From CAJMNU01 sp905214855 (GTDB lineage: Bacteria > Bacillota > Clostridia > Lachnospirales > Lachnospiraceae): DNA of 64,000 nucleotides. Within the stretch, counting starts at the first letter, position 1. Each line of letters begins with the position of its first letter. The stretch spans positions 70,667 through 134,666 of the forward strand of contig CALADM010000013.1 in NCBI GenBank assembly GCA_937890595.1, given 5' to 3'. The position numbers were made by a program, and so were the translations under genes. The notes under the pieces were generated by a model, which saw only the letters and a program-made list of their open reading frames with translations, had not been told where the DNA came from and made no database searches. Below are positions 45,314-53,798 of the stretch, piece by piece.

Positions 45314-45514
45314 TTAGTTCATACCATACTTACGGTTGAACTTATCGATACGTCCGCGAGCTGCAGCAGCTTTCTGCTGGCCGGTGTAGAATGAATGGCA
45401 CTTGGAACAAACTTCTACGTGGATATCTTTCTTTGTAGAACCTGTTACAAACTCATTTCCACAGTTGCAGACAACTTTTGCCTGATAATATGCTGGATGA
45501 ATTCCTTCCTTCAT
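45314..45514 (-). CDS. rpmE: 50S ribosomal protein L31, zinc-binding form
   Basis: Small large-subunit protein, 66 residues from the ATG at 45514 (AGAGGTG seven bases upstream; the earlier GTG lies in the ribosome-binding site). The zinc ribbon is intact: VVCNCGNEF and VEVCSKCHSF, so this is the zinc-containing (C+) type. It has its own promoter and terminator, and a short leader with a hairpin. The order rpmE-DUF1385-prmC-prfA is typical of Clostridia. Confidence 0.97.
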   Translation of the reverse strand: MKEGIHPAYYQAKVVCNCGNEFVTGSTKKDIHVEVCSKCHSFYTGQQKAAAARGRIDKFNRKYGMN

Positions 45515-45543
45515 GATAATCACCTCTTACCCTTTCTTATATT

Positions 45544-45560
45544 TGCGGTTTCCAACCGCA
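45544..45560 (-). promoter_or_regulatory. Hairpin in the rpmE leader (candidate L31 leader)
   Basis: TGCGGTT/AACCGCA closes a three-base loop, preceded on the transcript by a GTCTT/AAGAC hairpin. The roughly 70-base leader between promoter and rpmE could bind L31; this is inference. Confidence 0.4.
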
Positions 45561-45589
45561 GGTGTATCGTCTTTTAAGACAGCTTAGTC

Positions 45590-45618
45590 AGTATATCATA
45601 GATTTTCTCTGATTGCAA
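45590..45618 (-). promoter_or_regulatory. Promoter for rpmE
   Basis: TTGCAA (45613-45618) and TATACT (45590-45595), 17 bases apart on the minus strand. Confidence 0.7.
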
Positions 45619-45666
45619 GCAGAATTCCTTTAGAAAAAAGCAAATTTCCCCTGAAATTCTGCTGAT

Positions 45667-47340
45667 TTAACGATAATCGGAATAAGAATGAAATAGTCTC
45701 TTTACTACATCATAGGAAAGTTTTCTTCTTCTGTATTCATCTACAATCCCTTTATTGTTCATAGTGCGAGGACGATTGCTGAACCACTCAAAGCTGATGC
45801 GTACATCACAGAACTGCCAGATAAAGATACCACTGCATCCCTCCAGATCAAGCACAGCCTTGATCTGATCCTCCAATGCTTTCGCCTGATATTCCTCAGA
45901 CCACTTACACAAAGTTGGTGTCCTGTATCCATAAATAGCTCCTGCCCCAATTTCTGTTACTAGGAAAGGCTTTCCGCTTCCATCACTTGTCTGTACCCAA
46001 TCATAAATATCTGCAACATAATCAGCCGCCTTGCTGTCATGATACCATTCCGGATATAAATTATATGATACGATCTCTGGAAGCCCCAAACAGATATCTG
46101 TCTTAAATCTACAGCTAGCTGATGATCTTGGTCTGGAAGTATCCATCTTTTGGATCAGATCATATTGTTTTTTATAACATTCATATCCATATTCTGTATC
46201 ACTTGCACACTCATTTAAAATTCCCCATATAATAATAGATGGATGGTTGATATGAGCTGTGATCATCTCCTGAATGCAGGTCTCCGCCTGCTCTTCAAAG
46301 TGAGGATTCTGCATTTGCTCCAAAGAAAGTCCTCTGGCATGATTTTCCTCCCATACCAGAATTCCCTGCTCATCGCACAGATCCAAAAACAGTTCATCAT
46401 TTGGATAGTGGGTAGTACGGATCGCATTTGCTCCCAGATCTTTTGCAATCTGAAGATCCTGCTGGATCGCTGCAAATGGAAGAGCACAACCAAACATTGG
46501 ATGATCTTCATGACGGCAAAAGCCTTTTATACGAATTTTTCTTCCATTCAAAAGAATATCTTTTCCTTGCACCTCGACAGTACGGAATCCCAAACGCTCT
46601 ATCAAGTCGTCTACAGGCTCTTCTTGATTCCAAAGTACTGCCGAAATTGTATAGAGTTTTGGATTTTCCATTTCCCACATCTGGGCATCTTTAGCCCAAA
46701 GCTCTATCTGGATCTCCTTTTCCTCCCTTGCCTTTAAAGAAAACTCAATTGTCTTTTCTTCCATCTCTTCCAGATTGATATTCAGTTTATATTCTCTGTC
46801 ATCTTGAGATATGGAATTCACCTTGGCGGTTATCAAAGCCTTCCAGCCATCTTCTGTCTTTACTGGTACTGCATGAAGATATTCTATATAAGCATCTTTC
46901 AGACTTTCCATGAGCACGCCTCTTGTAACACCTCCATAGCTCATATAATCATTTGGTACATGGAGTGCGCTCTCTTCACTGAATCGGTTATCTGCATAGA
47001 CTTCCAACCTATGCATTCCTGCTTCCAGATCTTCTTTTAACACAGTAAATGGCGTATATGCATTATAATGTCTTCCTGCCTCCTTACCATCTATATAGAT
47101 CTTAGCTGTATGGCTGACCCCTTTAAATATGAATCTAACTGTTCCTTTTGCATAAAAATCTTTTTTAAATATACCAACTCCTCGATATGCCGAGAACTGC
47201 GGAAGACTCTCCCAACAGCATGGAACTACTACCGGATATACTTTTCCCACGTTTTCTCCACTACAAGGTGAAAATTCCCAAAGGCTGTCACTTAATTCCT
47301 GCATTTTTCTGATCTCATTCGTACAGTAAGTCCTGATCAT
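45667..47340 (-). CDS. Family 2 glycoside hydrolase, probable beta-glucuronidase
   Basis: Intracellular retaining beta-glycosidase of 557 residues. A jelly-roll domain (1-150) and an Ig-like domain precede the TIM barrel. The acid/base is E377 in ILNECAS and the nucleophile E463 in VTEIGAG. N528-x-K530 in NNKG matches the Asn-x-Lys motif that binds the glucuronate carboxylate in beta-glucuronidases, and YNLYPEWY resembles their conserved aromatic segment. A beta-galactosidase remains possible. It is the last gene of an AraC-controlled ABC import cassette, separated from the permease by a MITE-like repeat. Confidence 0.88.
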   Translation of the reverse strand: MIRTYCTNEIRKMQELSDSLWEFSPCSGENVGKVYPVVVPCCWESLPQFSAYRGVGIFKKDFYAKGTVRFIFKGVSHTAKIYIDGKEAGRHYNAYTPFTVLKEDLEAGMHRLEVYADNRFSEESALHVPNDYMSYGGVTRGVLMESLKDAYIEYLHAVPVKTEDGWKALITAKVNSISQDDREYKLNINLEEMEEKTIEFSLKAREEKEIQIELWAKDAQMWEMENPKLYTISAVLWNQEEPVDDLIERLGFRTVEVQGKDILLNGRKIRIKGFCRHEDHPMFGCALPFAAIQQDLQIAKDLGANAIRTTHYPNDELFLDLCDEQGILVWEENHARGLSLEQMQNPHFEEQAETCIQEMITAHINHPSIIIWGILNECASDTEYGYECYKKQYDLIQKMDTSRPRSSASCRFKTDICLGLPEIVSYNLYPEWYHDSKAADYVADIYDWVQTSDGSGKPFLVTEIGAGAIYGYRTPTLCKWSEEYQAKALEDQIKAVLDLEGCSGIFIWQFCDVRISFEWFSNRPRTMNNKGIVDEYRRRKLSYDVVKRLFHSYSDYR

Positions 47341-47485
47341 TTGAACTCCCTTCCAGATAGATCCTGCATTCTTATATAGTATGCTGTTATCTGCTTTTAT
47401 TATCTTATTTATTATAGCATTTATTGTCTTATTATTGTTTTACTACTTTTATCGCTTTCTATTATTTTTCTCTTTTTTATATTAC

Positions 47486-47596
47486 GATACTAGGGTCAAA
47501 AGGTCAATAAATCCGCTGAAATCTTGCTTGCAGAAGCACATAGTGCAAAGCAATCCAGTAGCAGAGGATCAAAAAATCTCTTAACCCAAATATCAC
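47486..47596. repeat. MITE-like structured repeat, internally deleted copy B
   Basis: About 110 bases: left block (GATACTAGGGTCAAAAGG onward, about 46 bases) joined to the right block beginning AAGCACATAGTGC. It lacks about 97 internal bases of copy A at 35389. The ends are imperfect inverted repeats (GGGTCAAAAGG with TCTTAACCC). Confidence 0.75.
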
Positions 47597-47597
47597 A

Positions 47598-48449
47598 TTA
47601 TCCCTTAATACCAGAAGTTGCAACACCCTCTACAAAATATCTTTGTAAGAATACAAACAGAACTAAAACAGGGATCAATGCCACAGTTGCTGCTGCCATG
47701 ATCAACGCATAGTTGGATGAATACTGTGAATTAAACAAACGCAGCATAAGCTGTACTGTTTTCTTCTCTGTAGAAGACAGATAGATCAATGGACCCATAA
47801 AATCATTCCACTCAAATACAAATGATGTGATACACAATGTCGCAACTGCCGGTTTAGAAAGAGGAACCATGATTTTTGCCCAAATCCCATACTCACTTAG
47901 TCCATCTATTCTAGCTGCCTCCAAAAGTTCTGTTGGAATCCCCATAAAGAACTGACGCATCAAAAATACACCGGTTGCTGTAAACGCATGCATAAGGATC
48001 AATCCCAGATGGCTGTCAGTCATACCAAATATTGTCATCATCTTATACTGCGGAACCATATAAACCTGCCATGGTATCGCTATTGTCATGACATACATCA
48101 TAAAAATAGTATCTCTGCCCTTAAATTCCAATTTTGCAAACGCATATGCTGCGAAACTGGAAGTTACCAGCTGTAAGATTGTTGTACAGATCGTCAATTT
48201 TGTACTGTTCCAAAAACCAGTCACCAGAGGAACTTTACTCCAGATCTCTTTATAATTTGACCATTGGGGATCGGTTGGAATCCACTGAATCGGAAAAGAA
48301 AATACATCTTTCTCTATTTTTAATGAGGAAGAGATCATCCAGGCAAAAGGAATCAGCATCACAATTGACATTAAAATTAAAAGTGTATATACCAAAACTG
48401 TTTTAATGGTGTTGGCTGTTCTATGTTTACTTTTTCCCATACTCCCCAC
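47598..48449 (-). CDS. Carbohydrate ABC transporter permease (MalG-like)
   Basis: Second membrane subunit of a sugar importer, 283 residues with six helices. The EAA loop that contacts the ATPase reads EAARIDGLSEYGIWAKIMVP. Its N-terminus (VLVYTLLILMSIVMLIPFAW) is typical of MalG/LacG. It follows the MalF-like subunit after three bases. No ATPase gene is present, so a shared MsmX-type ATPase is likely, as known in Gram-positive bacteria. Copy B of the repeat begins right after its stop. Confidence 0.95.
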   Translation of the reverse strand: MGSMGKSKHRTANTIKTVLVYTLLILMSIVMLIPFAWMISSSLKIEKDVFSFPIQWIPTDPQWSNYKEIWSKVPLVTGFWNSTKLTICTTILQLVTSSFAAYAFAKLEFKGRDTIFMMYVMTIAIPWQVYMVPQYKMMTIFGMTDSHLGLILMHAFTATGVFLMRQFFMGIPTELLEAARIDGLSEYGIWAKIMVPLSKPAVATLCITSFVFEWNDFMGPLIYLSSTEKKTVQLMLRLFNSQYSSNYALIMAAATVALIPVLVLFVFLQRYFVEGVATSGIKG

Positions 48450-48452
48450 CCC

Positions 48453-49343
48453 CTAATTATTGACAAATTTCTTCTCAAACTTAAACTGGATAAATGTAAC
48501 TGTAATAACAATCGCAAACAAGATCATGGCAAGTGCACTTGCATATCCAAACTTTGAACTTACAAATGCGGTATTATAAATATGGTAAGCCAATACCTTT
48601 GTAGCCTCACCAGGACCACCCTGTGTGGTAATATACATTGTATCATAAGACTTAAATGCACTTACCATCAGCATCATCAGGATATAAAACGTGGTAGGCA
48701 TAACCCCCGGCCATGTCACATGTCTGAACTGCTGCCACTTATTCGCTCCATCCAGCGCAGCCGCTTCATACAAATCTCCTGATACTCCCTGTAAAGCAGC
48801 CAGATAAACGATCATATAGTATCCAACACCTTTCCACACAGTCAGACCAATGATCGTTGGCATCGCCCATGTGGTAGAAGCAGCCCATCTCGGAGGATTT
48901 TCAATACCCAAAGCCATCAGCATACTATTGATCGGTCCTCTGTCTGGATTAAACAACGCCATCCACACTACAGCGATCGCTACTAAAGAAGCAACATAAG
49001 GGAAAAACAATACAGAACGGAAGAATACTTTTCCTTTTAAAGGCTTATTCATCAAAATCGCAAGTCCCAATGCAAAAGCAAGCGTAACTGGCACAGTTAC
49101 AGCAGTGTAATACAATGTATTTAATAGCGATTTTACAAAACTTTTATCTTTTGTGAACATGTAAATAAAGTTTTCCAGACCAACAAATTTAATCTTTCCT
49201 CCTGAATTCCATTCACAAAAACTTAACAGCAATGAAAAGACGATCGGTACAAATGTAAAAATCAAAAATCCAATTAAATTTGGCAAAATAAATGAATATG
49301 CTACCAGTGTTTTTCTTTTCTTAAGTGACACATGTTTTGCCAT
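48453..49343 (-). CDS. Carbohydrate ABC transporter permease (MalF-like)
   Basis: First membrane subunit, 296 residues with six helices and the EAA loop EAAALDGANKWQQFRHVTWP. GTLYYTAVTV-type segments and the basic N-terminus (VSLKKRKTLVAY) fit the UgpA/MalF group. AAAGGAGG precedes the ATG. A stem-loop with T-run (49365-49406) separates it from the binding-protein gene, which should lower permease expression relative to the binding protein. Confidence 0.95.
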   Translation of the reverse strand: MAKHVSLKKRKTLVAYSFILPNLIGFLIFTFVPIVFSLLLSFCEWNSGGKIKFVGLENFIYMFTKDKSFVKSLLNTLYYTAVTVPVTLAFALGLAILMNKPLKGKVFFRSVLFFPYVASLVAIAVVWMALFNPDRGPINSMLMALGIENPPRWAASTTWAMPTIIGLTVWKGVGYYMIVYLAALQGVSGDLYEAAALDGANKWQQFRHVTWPGVMPTTFYILMMLMVSAFKSYDTMYITTQGGPGEATKVLAYHIYNTAFVSSKFGYASALAMILFAIVITVTFIQFKFEKKFVNN

Positions 49344-49357
49344 ACAGAATCCTCCTT

Positions 49358-49406
49358 TAAAAATACAGCCGTCCAGAAGTCTGATATGATACCTCCAAAC
49401 GGCTGT
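49358..49406 (-). terminator. Partial terminator/stem-loop between binding protein and permeases
   Basis: Perfect ACAGCCGT/ACGGCTGT arms (49365-49372 with 49399-49406) followed by a five-base T-run. The operon continues after it, so it is probably an attenuating or mRNA-stabilising hairpin. Confidence 0.7.
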
Positions 49407-49428
49407 AATGCTTTCTAATACTTACAGG

Positions 49429-50748
49429 CTATTCTGCCAGAAGTTCTCCTATACGCTCTTTAAGATTTGCAATACCCTCTTCCGGAGTCTCGCTCTTAGT
49501 CATGATTGCACTGTGCTCTTCTTTAAATATATTATCAATTTCTTTGCCTTTTGCATTCATAGGCTGCTCTACAAGGTTCTTAGGCAGATTCACAATATAC
49601 TTAGAAAGTCCTTCTGGTACAGTCGGATATTTGTCGTGCAAACTATCAAAAATCTTTCCAACAGATTCAGAACTATATCCTGGAACGATACCACAATTTG
49701 CTAGAACCTCTGCTCCTTCTTCTCCACAGGCAAATGTGATAAATTGCCATGCTTCTGCAGGATGCTTTCCGTATGCACCGATGGATACTGGTGTTACGCC
49801 TCCAATACAATTCTCATTTGCGATTCCTTCATTATTAGGCATAGCACAAACACCCCAGTTAAAATCTTTAGAATTCTCACACAGCATATTGATATACCAT
49901 GTTCCCATCTGAAGCATTGCTGCCTGCTGATTGTAGAATACACCACTGTAATGAATATTAGAAGATTTCAAAGCGCCATAATCTTGAACCAGTCCCTCAT
50001 CCTGCATAGCAACAATCTCATTGTAGTATGGAAGCAGGCTATCGTATGTAGATGGATCATCAAACTTAAACTGTTCTGTTCTTGCTGGGTACATATATAC
50101 ATTACTTGGCCAAGTATGTACATGTGCTCCATATACCTTTTCATTCGCCTCGCCACTTGTCATCTTCTTTGCCAGCTCATGATATTCAGCCATTGTCATG
50201 CCATCCTGTGGATAATCAACTCCTGCCGCATCAAATAAATCTTTATTATAGAAAATCAGCTGATTATCATAACGGAATGGAAGCGCATATGTTTTTCCAT
50301 CTAATTTTAACTGATCTAACAGACCATTGTAGTTATCTGCATTGAAACTTTCATCTGTCTTCAAATACTCATCCAATGCATAGATATGTCCCTGCTCAAT
50401 AAGTGCTGATAAAGCCGGAGTGCCTTTTGTAAATACGACATCAAAATCCTGTTTTCCACTTAACTGTGTTGTAACAACATTATCATACTCATCTGCAGCA
50501 AGCTCTACCACTTCCACTTTAATATTAGGATATTTTGCTTCAAACGCTTCTATGATCGTCTTAAAATATGTTACATTGCTATAGTCCCATAAAACCACTC
50601 TTAGTTTCACATCTTCTCCAGTAGCCTGTGCCACTTCAGAAGGGGCTTCTTTTGAGGCATCTGCTTTTTTGTCACCTCCACATCCTGTCAATGCTCCAGC
50701 GATCATTGCCGCTGCCATAAAACCTGCCAATACTCTGTGTTTTCTCAT
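49429..50748 (-). CDS. Sugar-binding lipoprotein of an ABC importer
   Basis: Family 1 extracellular solute-binding protein, 439 residues. The signal peptide ends in the lipobox LTGC (cysteine at residue 23), followed by an Asp/Lys/Ser-rich linker. The two-lobed fold begins VKLRVVLWDYSN, and FEAKYPNIKVEVVEL is the standard first-lobe motif. FDVVFTKGTPALSALIEQG follows. It delivers the substrate, by context a beta-glucuronide or other oligosaccharide, to the two permeases. It is the first gene of the operon and is probably activated by the divergent AraC protein. Confidence 0.95.
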   Translation of the reverse strand: MRKHRVLAGFMAAAMIAGALTGCGGDKKADASKEAPSEVAQATGEDVKLRVVLWDYSNVTYFKTIIEAFEAKYPNIKVEVVELAADEYDNVVTTQLSGKQDFDVVFTKGTPALSALIEQGHIYALDEYLKTDESFNADNYNGLLDQLKLDGKTYALPFRYDNQLIFYNKDLFDAAGVDYPQDGMTMAEYHELAKKMTSGEANEKVYGAHVHTWPSNVYMYPARTEQFKFDDPSTYDSLLPYYNEIVAMQDEGLVQDYGALKSSNIHYSGVFYNQQAAMLQMGTWYINMLCENSKDFNWGVCAMPNNEGIANENCIGGVTPVSIGAYGKHPAEAWQFITFACGEEGAEVLANCGIVPGYSSESVGKIFDSLHDKYPTVPEGLSKYIVNLPKNLVEQPMNAKGKEIDNIFKEEHSAIMTKSETPEEGIANLKERIGELLAE

Positions 50749-50827
50749 ATTGTCCTCCTGCTCGTATAAAATTTAGTAAATAGTTACATTCTGTTCATCC
50801 GACCTTTTTGGTATTTATTTATATTTT

Positions 50828-50856
50828 ATCATAAATTTTATTTGATTTTATGTGAA
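50828..50856 (-). promoter_or_regulatory. Promoter of the sugar import operon
   Basis: TTCACA (50851-50856), a weak -35, and TATGAT (50828-50833), 17 bases apart, as expected for a promoter that needs an activator. Confidence 0.55.
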
Positions 50857-50859
50857 AAA

Positions 50860-50887
50860 CTGCTATAATCACAGCATATTCTGCTAT
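50860..50887 (-). promoter_or_regulatory. Direct-repeat operator, probable AraC-regulator site
   Basis: ATAGCAG occurs twice, 21 bases apart start to start, the nearer copy ending three bases before the -35 element. Two helical turns in direct orientation is the AraC-family layout for activation. Confidence 0.65.
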
Positions 50888-50974
50888 TCAATATATAATT
50901 TTCTTATTACACTTATATTTACAAAATTAATCAAATATTTTCTTTCAATTGTTGATTTTTAAGGAGGGATTTCT

Positions 50975-51928
50975 ATTTTTACTGAATTTTATCAGGAGAT
51001 ATTGCCAAACTATCTTCTTTCACACAAACAGACCTCCGAAGAGACGAAATGGAATATCCATATGCATCCAGACTCCTTGGAGATTTTACTATTTAAAAAA
51101 GGAAATGTAGACTTTTATATCAATAACCAGTTCCTGCATCTTCGTCCTGGTGATTTAATCCTAATTCCCCCAAAATTAGTACATGGTTACTGTTCTAAAG
51201 ACTGCTCACCCTATGAACGAATCCCCGTCCATATATCAGAAGATTTTGCAGCTACTCTCTGCACAGAACAGAATGATCTTCTAAAATGTTTTTCTCAAAA
51301 TGAACCACGTTTCCTTCGTATGGAAAAACACCAGATATCCCTATATGAAATGTATGTTGACAGTGCAATTTCCTATTTGAAAGAAAATCAATTTGGTCAG
51401 GATATTTTCATCAAATCCACTCTTTCTCTGATTCTTTTGCTTATCAACACTACAGATCAGAATATTTCTATCAATACTGCAAAAGATGTGTTTCCGGAAT
51501 TGATTTTCCGTACACTTGCCTATATTGATAAACATTACACAGAAGAGATTTCCGTACAGACAATTGCTGATCATCTTGGAATCAGTTCTTCCAGACTATG
51601 CCATGTATTTAAAAATTTCATGGGTGTTTCTTTGTGGAATTATGTCATTACCCAGAGAATACAACTCGCAAAACTTTTACTAGATGAAGGTTCTTCCATC
51701 ACCAATGCCTGTTATGAATGTGGTTTTCAGGATTACAGTCATTTTCTGAGAAGTTTTCACAACATTGTAGGAATAACACCCAAAAAGTATATACAGGGTA
51801 TATTGATGCACCAAGTTTCACCCCCCACACACAATATCAACCTCAAAAAATGTACTCTGTATGCCCCGTCATCTCATTCATTTTCTATTGCCCCATCTGC
51901 CAGATCATGGGCAGATTCCATCAAATAA
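50975..51928 (+). CDS. AraC-family transcriptional regulator (apparent ATT start)
   Basis: Sugar-responsive activator divergent from the import operon. A cupin-like effector domain (LLFKKGNVDFYINNQ, RPGDLILIPPK) is followed by two helix-turn-helix motifs (VQTIADHLGISSSRLCHVFK and ITNACYECGFQDYSHFLRSF). The TTG at 51002 has only a poorly spaced site. A strong AAGGAGG lies seven bases before an in-frame ATT at 50975, giving MFTEFYQEILPNYLL, which reads as a natural AraC N-terminus. I therefore place the start there with caution. The length is then 317 residues. Confidence 0.85.
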   Translation: MFTEFYQEILPNYLLSHKQTSEETKWNIHMHPDSLEILLFKKGNVDFYINNQFLHLRPGDLILIPPKLVHGYCSKDCSPYERIPVHISEDFAATLCTEQNDLLKCFSQNEPRFLRMEKHQISLYEMYVDSAISYLKENQFGQDIFIKSTLSLILLLINTTDQNISINTAKDVFPELIFRTLAYIDKHYTEEISVQTIADHLGISSSRLCHVFKNFMGVSLWNYVITQRIQLAKLLLDEGSSITNACYECGFQDYSHFLRSFHNIVGITPKKYIQGILMHQVSPPTHNINLKKCTLYAPSSHSFSIAPSARSWADSIK

Positions 51929-51938
51929 GTTTACAAAA

Positions 51939-51979
51939 ACAGCTTTGTACTTCCTTACCATACGGAAATACAAAGCTGT
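51939..51979 (-). terminator. Intrinsic terminator of rho (convergent with the AraC gene)
   Basis: Perfect 11-bp arms ACAGCTTTGTA/TACAAAGCTGT with a five-base T-run on the minus strand. It may also serve the plus-strand AraC gene, although that side has no good T-run. Confidence 0.85.
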
Positions 51980-51995
51980 CTGTATAAATCTACTA

Positions 51996-53558
51996 TTAAA
52001 TTTGACCTTCCAAAACTTTTTCTACAAAATCATGATTGGTATTTGTTCTATAAAACAGATCCAGAATCTTTTCTACTCCCTCATCCGCTTTCATACCACT
52101 TGTTATGCGACGCACTTTCTCTACAGCTTCTGCCTCTTGTTCTGTCAGTAAAAGATCATCTCTTCTTGTACCGGATTTCAATATATCAATTGCTGGGAAG
52201 ACTCTCTTTTCTGAAAGTTTTCTATCCAGAACCAACTCCATATTGCCAGTTCCTTTGAATTCCTCAAAAATCACATCATCCATCCGGCTTCCTGTATCCA
52301 CTAAAGCAGTGGCAAGGATCGTAAGACTTCCGCCCTCTCTCATGTTTCTTGCAGCGCCAAAAAATCTCTTTGGCATATGAAGCGCTGCCGGATCAAGACC
52401 TCCGGATAATGTACGACCGCTTGGTGCTACAGTCAGATTGTATGCTCTTGCCAGACGAGTGATACTGTCTAAAAGAATAGTGACATCTTTTCCATGCTCT
52501 ACCAAACGCTTTGCACGTTCAATAACCATCTCAGAAACCCTCTTGTGATGATCTGGCAATTCATCAAATGTAGAATAGATCACCTCAACATTCGGCCCTG
52601 AAATCGCCTCTTTAATATCTGTAACTTCCTCTGGACGTTCATCGATCAAAAGGATGATAACGTGCATCTTGGGATGGTTTATGGTGATCGCCTTAGCAAT
52701 CTGCTTCAAAAGGGTTGTCTTTCCTGCTTTTGGCGGAGAAACGATCATACCTCTCTGCCCTTTTCCGATTGGAGAAAGCAGATCTACGATCCTCATTGCA
52801 ACAGATGTTTTCCCCTTTGTCTCCAAATGAAGTTTAGAATTTGGAAAAATTGGTGTCAAATCTTCAAAATTTGGTCTTCTCTCTGCCACACTTGTTGGAT
52901 AGCCATTGATGGATGTAACATAAAGTAAAGCTGCAAATTTTTCGGCAGCAGTCTTGATCCGTCTGCTTCCTCTCAGCATATCTCCTGTTTTCATATTAAA
53001 ACGGCGGATCTGAGATGGTGCAACATATACATCATCATCTCCAGGCAAAAAGTTTTCACACCGAATAAAACCAAAACCATCTGGCATCACTTCCAAAATA
53101 CCATGTGCTTCTACACCACTATCCAAATCAGACAATTCCTGCTGTGACAGCTCTTTATAGGCATTTCTTGGATATGGATTATTATTGTATCTCATCGTCT
53201 TTGCCCCTGATTCCTGCTGCGTCTGACGTACAGAAGAAATCGTGGTCTGCTGCATAGTCTGAGATACCACACTCTGCTCTTGTGCAGTCTGAGATACTTT
53301 ATTCTGAAATGCTATACTTTGGGAAGAACTATTCTGAGAACTATTCTGGGATATTTCACTTTCTATCTGTGCACCTTGCATACCTTCTTTTTGTGTACTT
53401 TCTAGGCTGTCTAAATGCTCATTCTGTCTCTTTTCATCAATCTCACACAGCAAATCAATAATTTCTGATTTGCGCAGTGTGGTAACACTTTTAATTCCTT
53501 GTCCCTTCGCCAATTCTCTTAATTGGGTTAAAGGTAAGGTCTGTAATTTTTCACGCAT
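51996..53558 (-). CDS. rho: Transcription termination factor Rho with Gln/Ser-rich linker
   Basis: Hexameric RNA helicase that ends transcription. A Rho_N helical domain (about 5-42) is followed by an insertion of some 80-90 residues containing 17 Gln and 16 Ser in its first 80 (for example SQNSSQNSSSQS). The RNA-binding cold-shock fold then runs from GILEVMPDGFGFIR, and the RecA-like motor has Walker A PPKAGKTTLLKQ. Length 520 versus about 420 for Rho without insertion. A leader of about 190 bases with a weak TATACT promoter box (53741-53746) precedes it, room for the self-regulation known for rho. Confidence 0.97.
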   Translation of the reverse strand: MREKLQTLPLTQLRELAKGQGIKSVTTLRKSEIIDLLCEIDEKRQNEHLDSLESTQKEGMQGAQIESEISQNSSQNSSSQSIAFQNKVSQTAQEQSVVSQTMQQTTISSVRQTQQESGAKTMRYNNNPYPRNAYKELSQQELSDLDSGVEAHGILEVMPDGFGFIRCENFLPGDDDVYVAPSQIRRFNMKTGDMLRGSRRIKTAAEKFAALLYVTSINGYPTSVAERRPNFEDLTPIFPNSKLHLETKGKTSVAMRIVDLLSPIGKGQRGMIVSPPKAGKTTLLKQIAKAITINHPKMHVIILLIDERPEEVTDIKEAISGPNVEVIYSTFDELPDHHKRVSEMVIERAKRLVEHGKDVTILLDSITRLARAYNLTVAPSGRTLSGGLDPAALHMPKRFFGAARNMREGGSLTILATALVDTGSRMDDVIFEEFKGTGNMELVLDRKLSEKRVFPAIDILKSGTRRDDLLLTEQEAEAVEKVRRITSGMKADEGVEKILDLFYRTNTNHDFVEKVLEGQI

Positions 53559-53798
53559 ATTTTTTCTCCTAACTTCTTTGCTTTACAGTCTGCCTTGGCT
53601 CTATTCTTTCTCAAGATCCAACACATACTTGTATATTTGCAACTACATATTATTAATAAAATAATTACTTGGGGATTAATAAGGAATTTAGAATCAATAA
53701 GAAAGCGGGTCTTTATCTCATTTCTGACCACACTATCTTTAGTATAGACTATTTTAGGATAAAAATAAAGTGATTTATTACTTTTTTTATTTTTCCGC

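Noticed and set aside
53760..53798. AAAGT/ACTTT hairpin after rarA considered as terminator
   Set aside because: Only a 5-bp AT-rich stem; too weak to call although a T-run follows.
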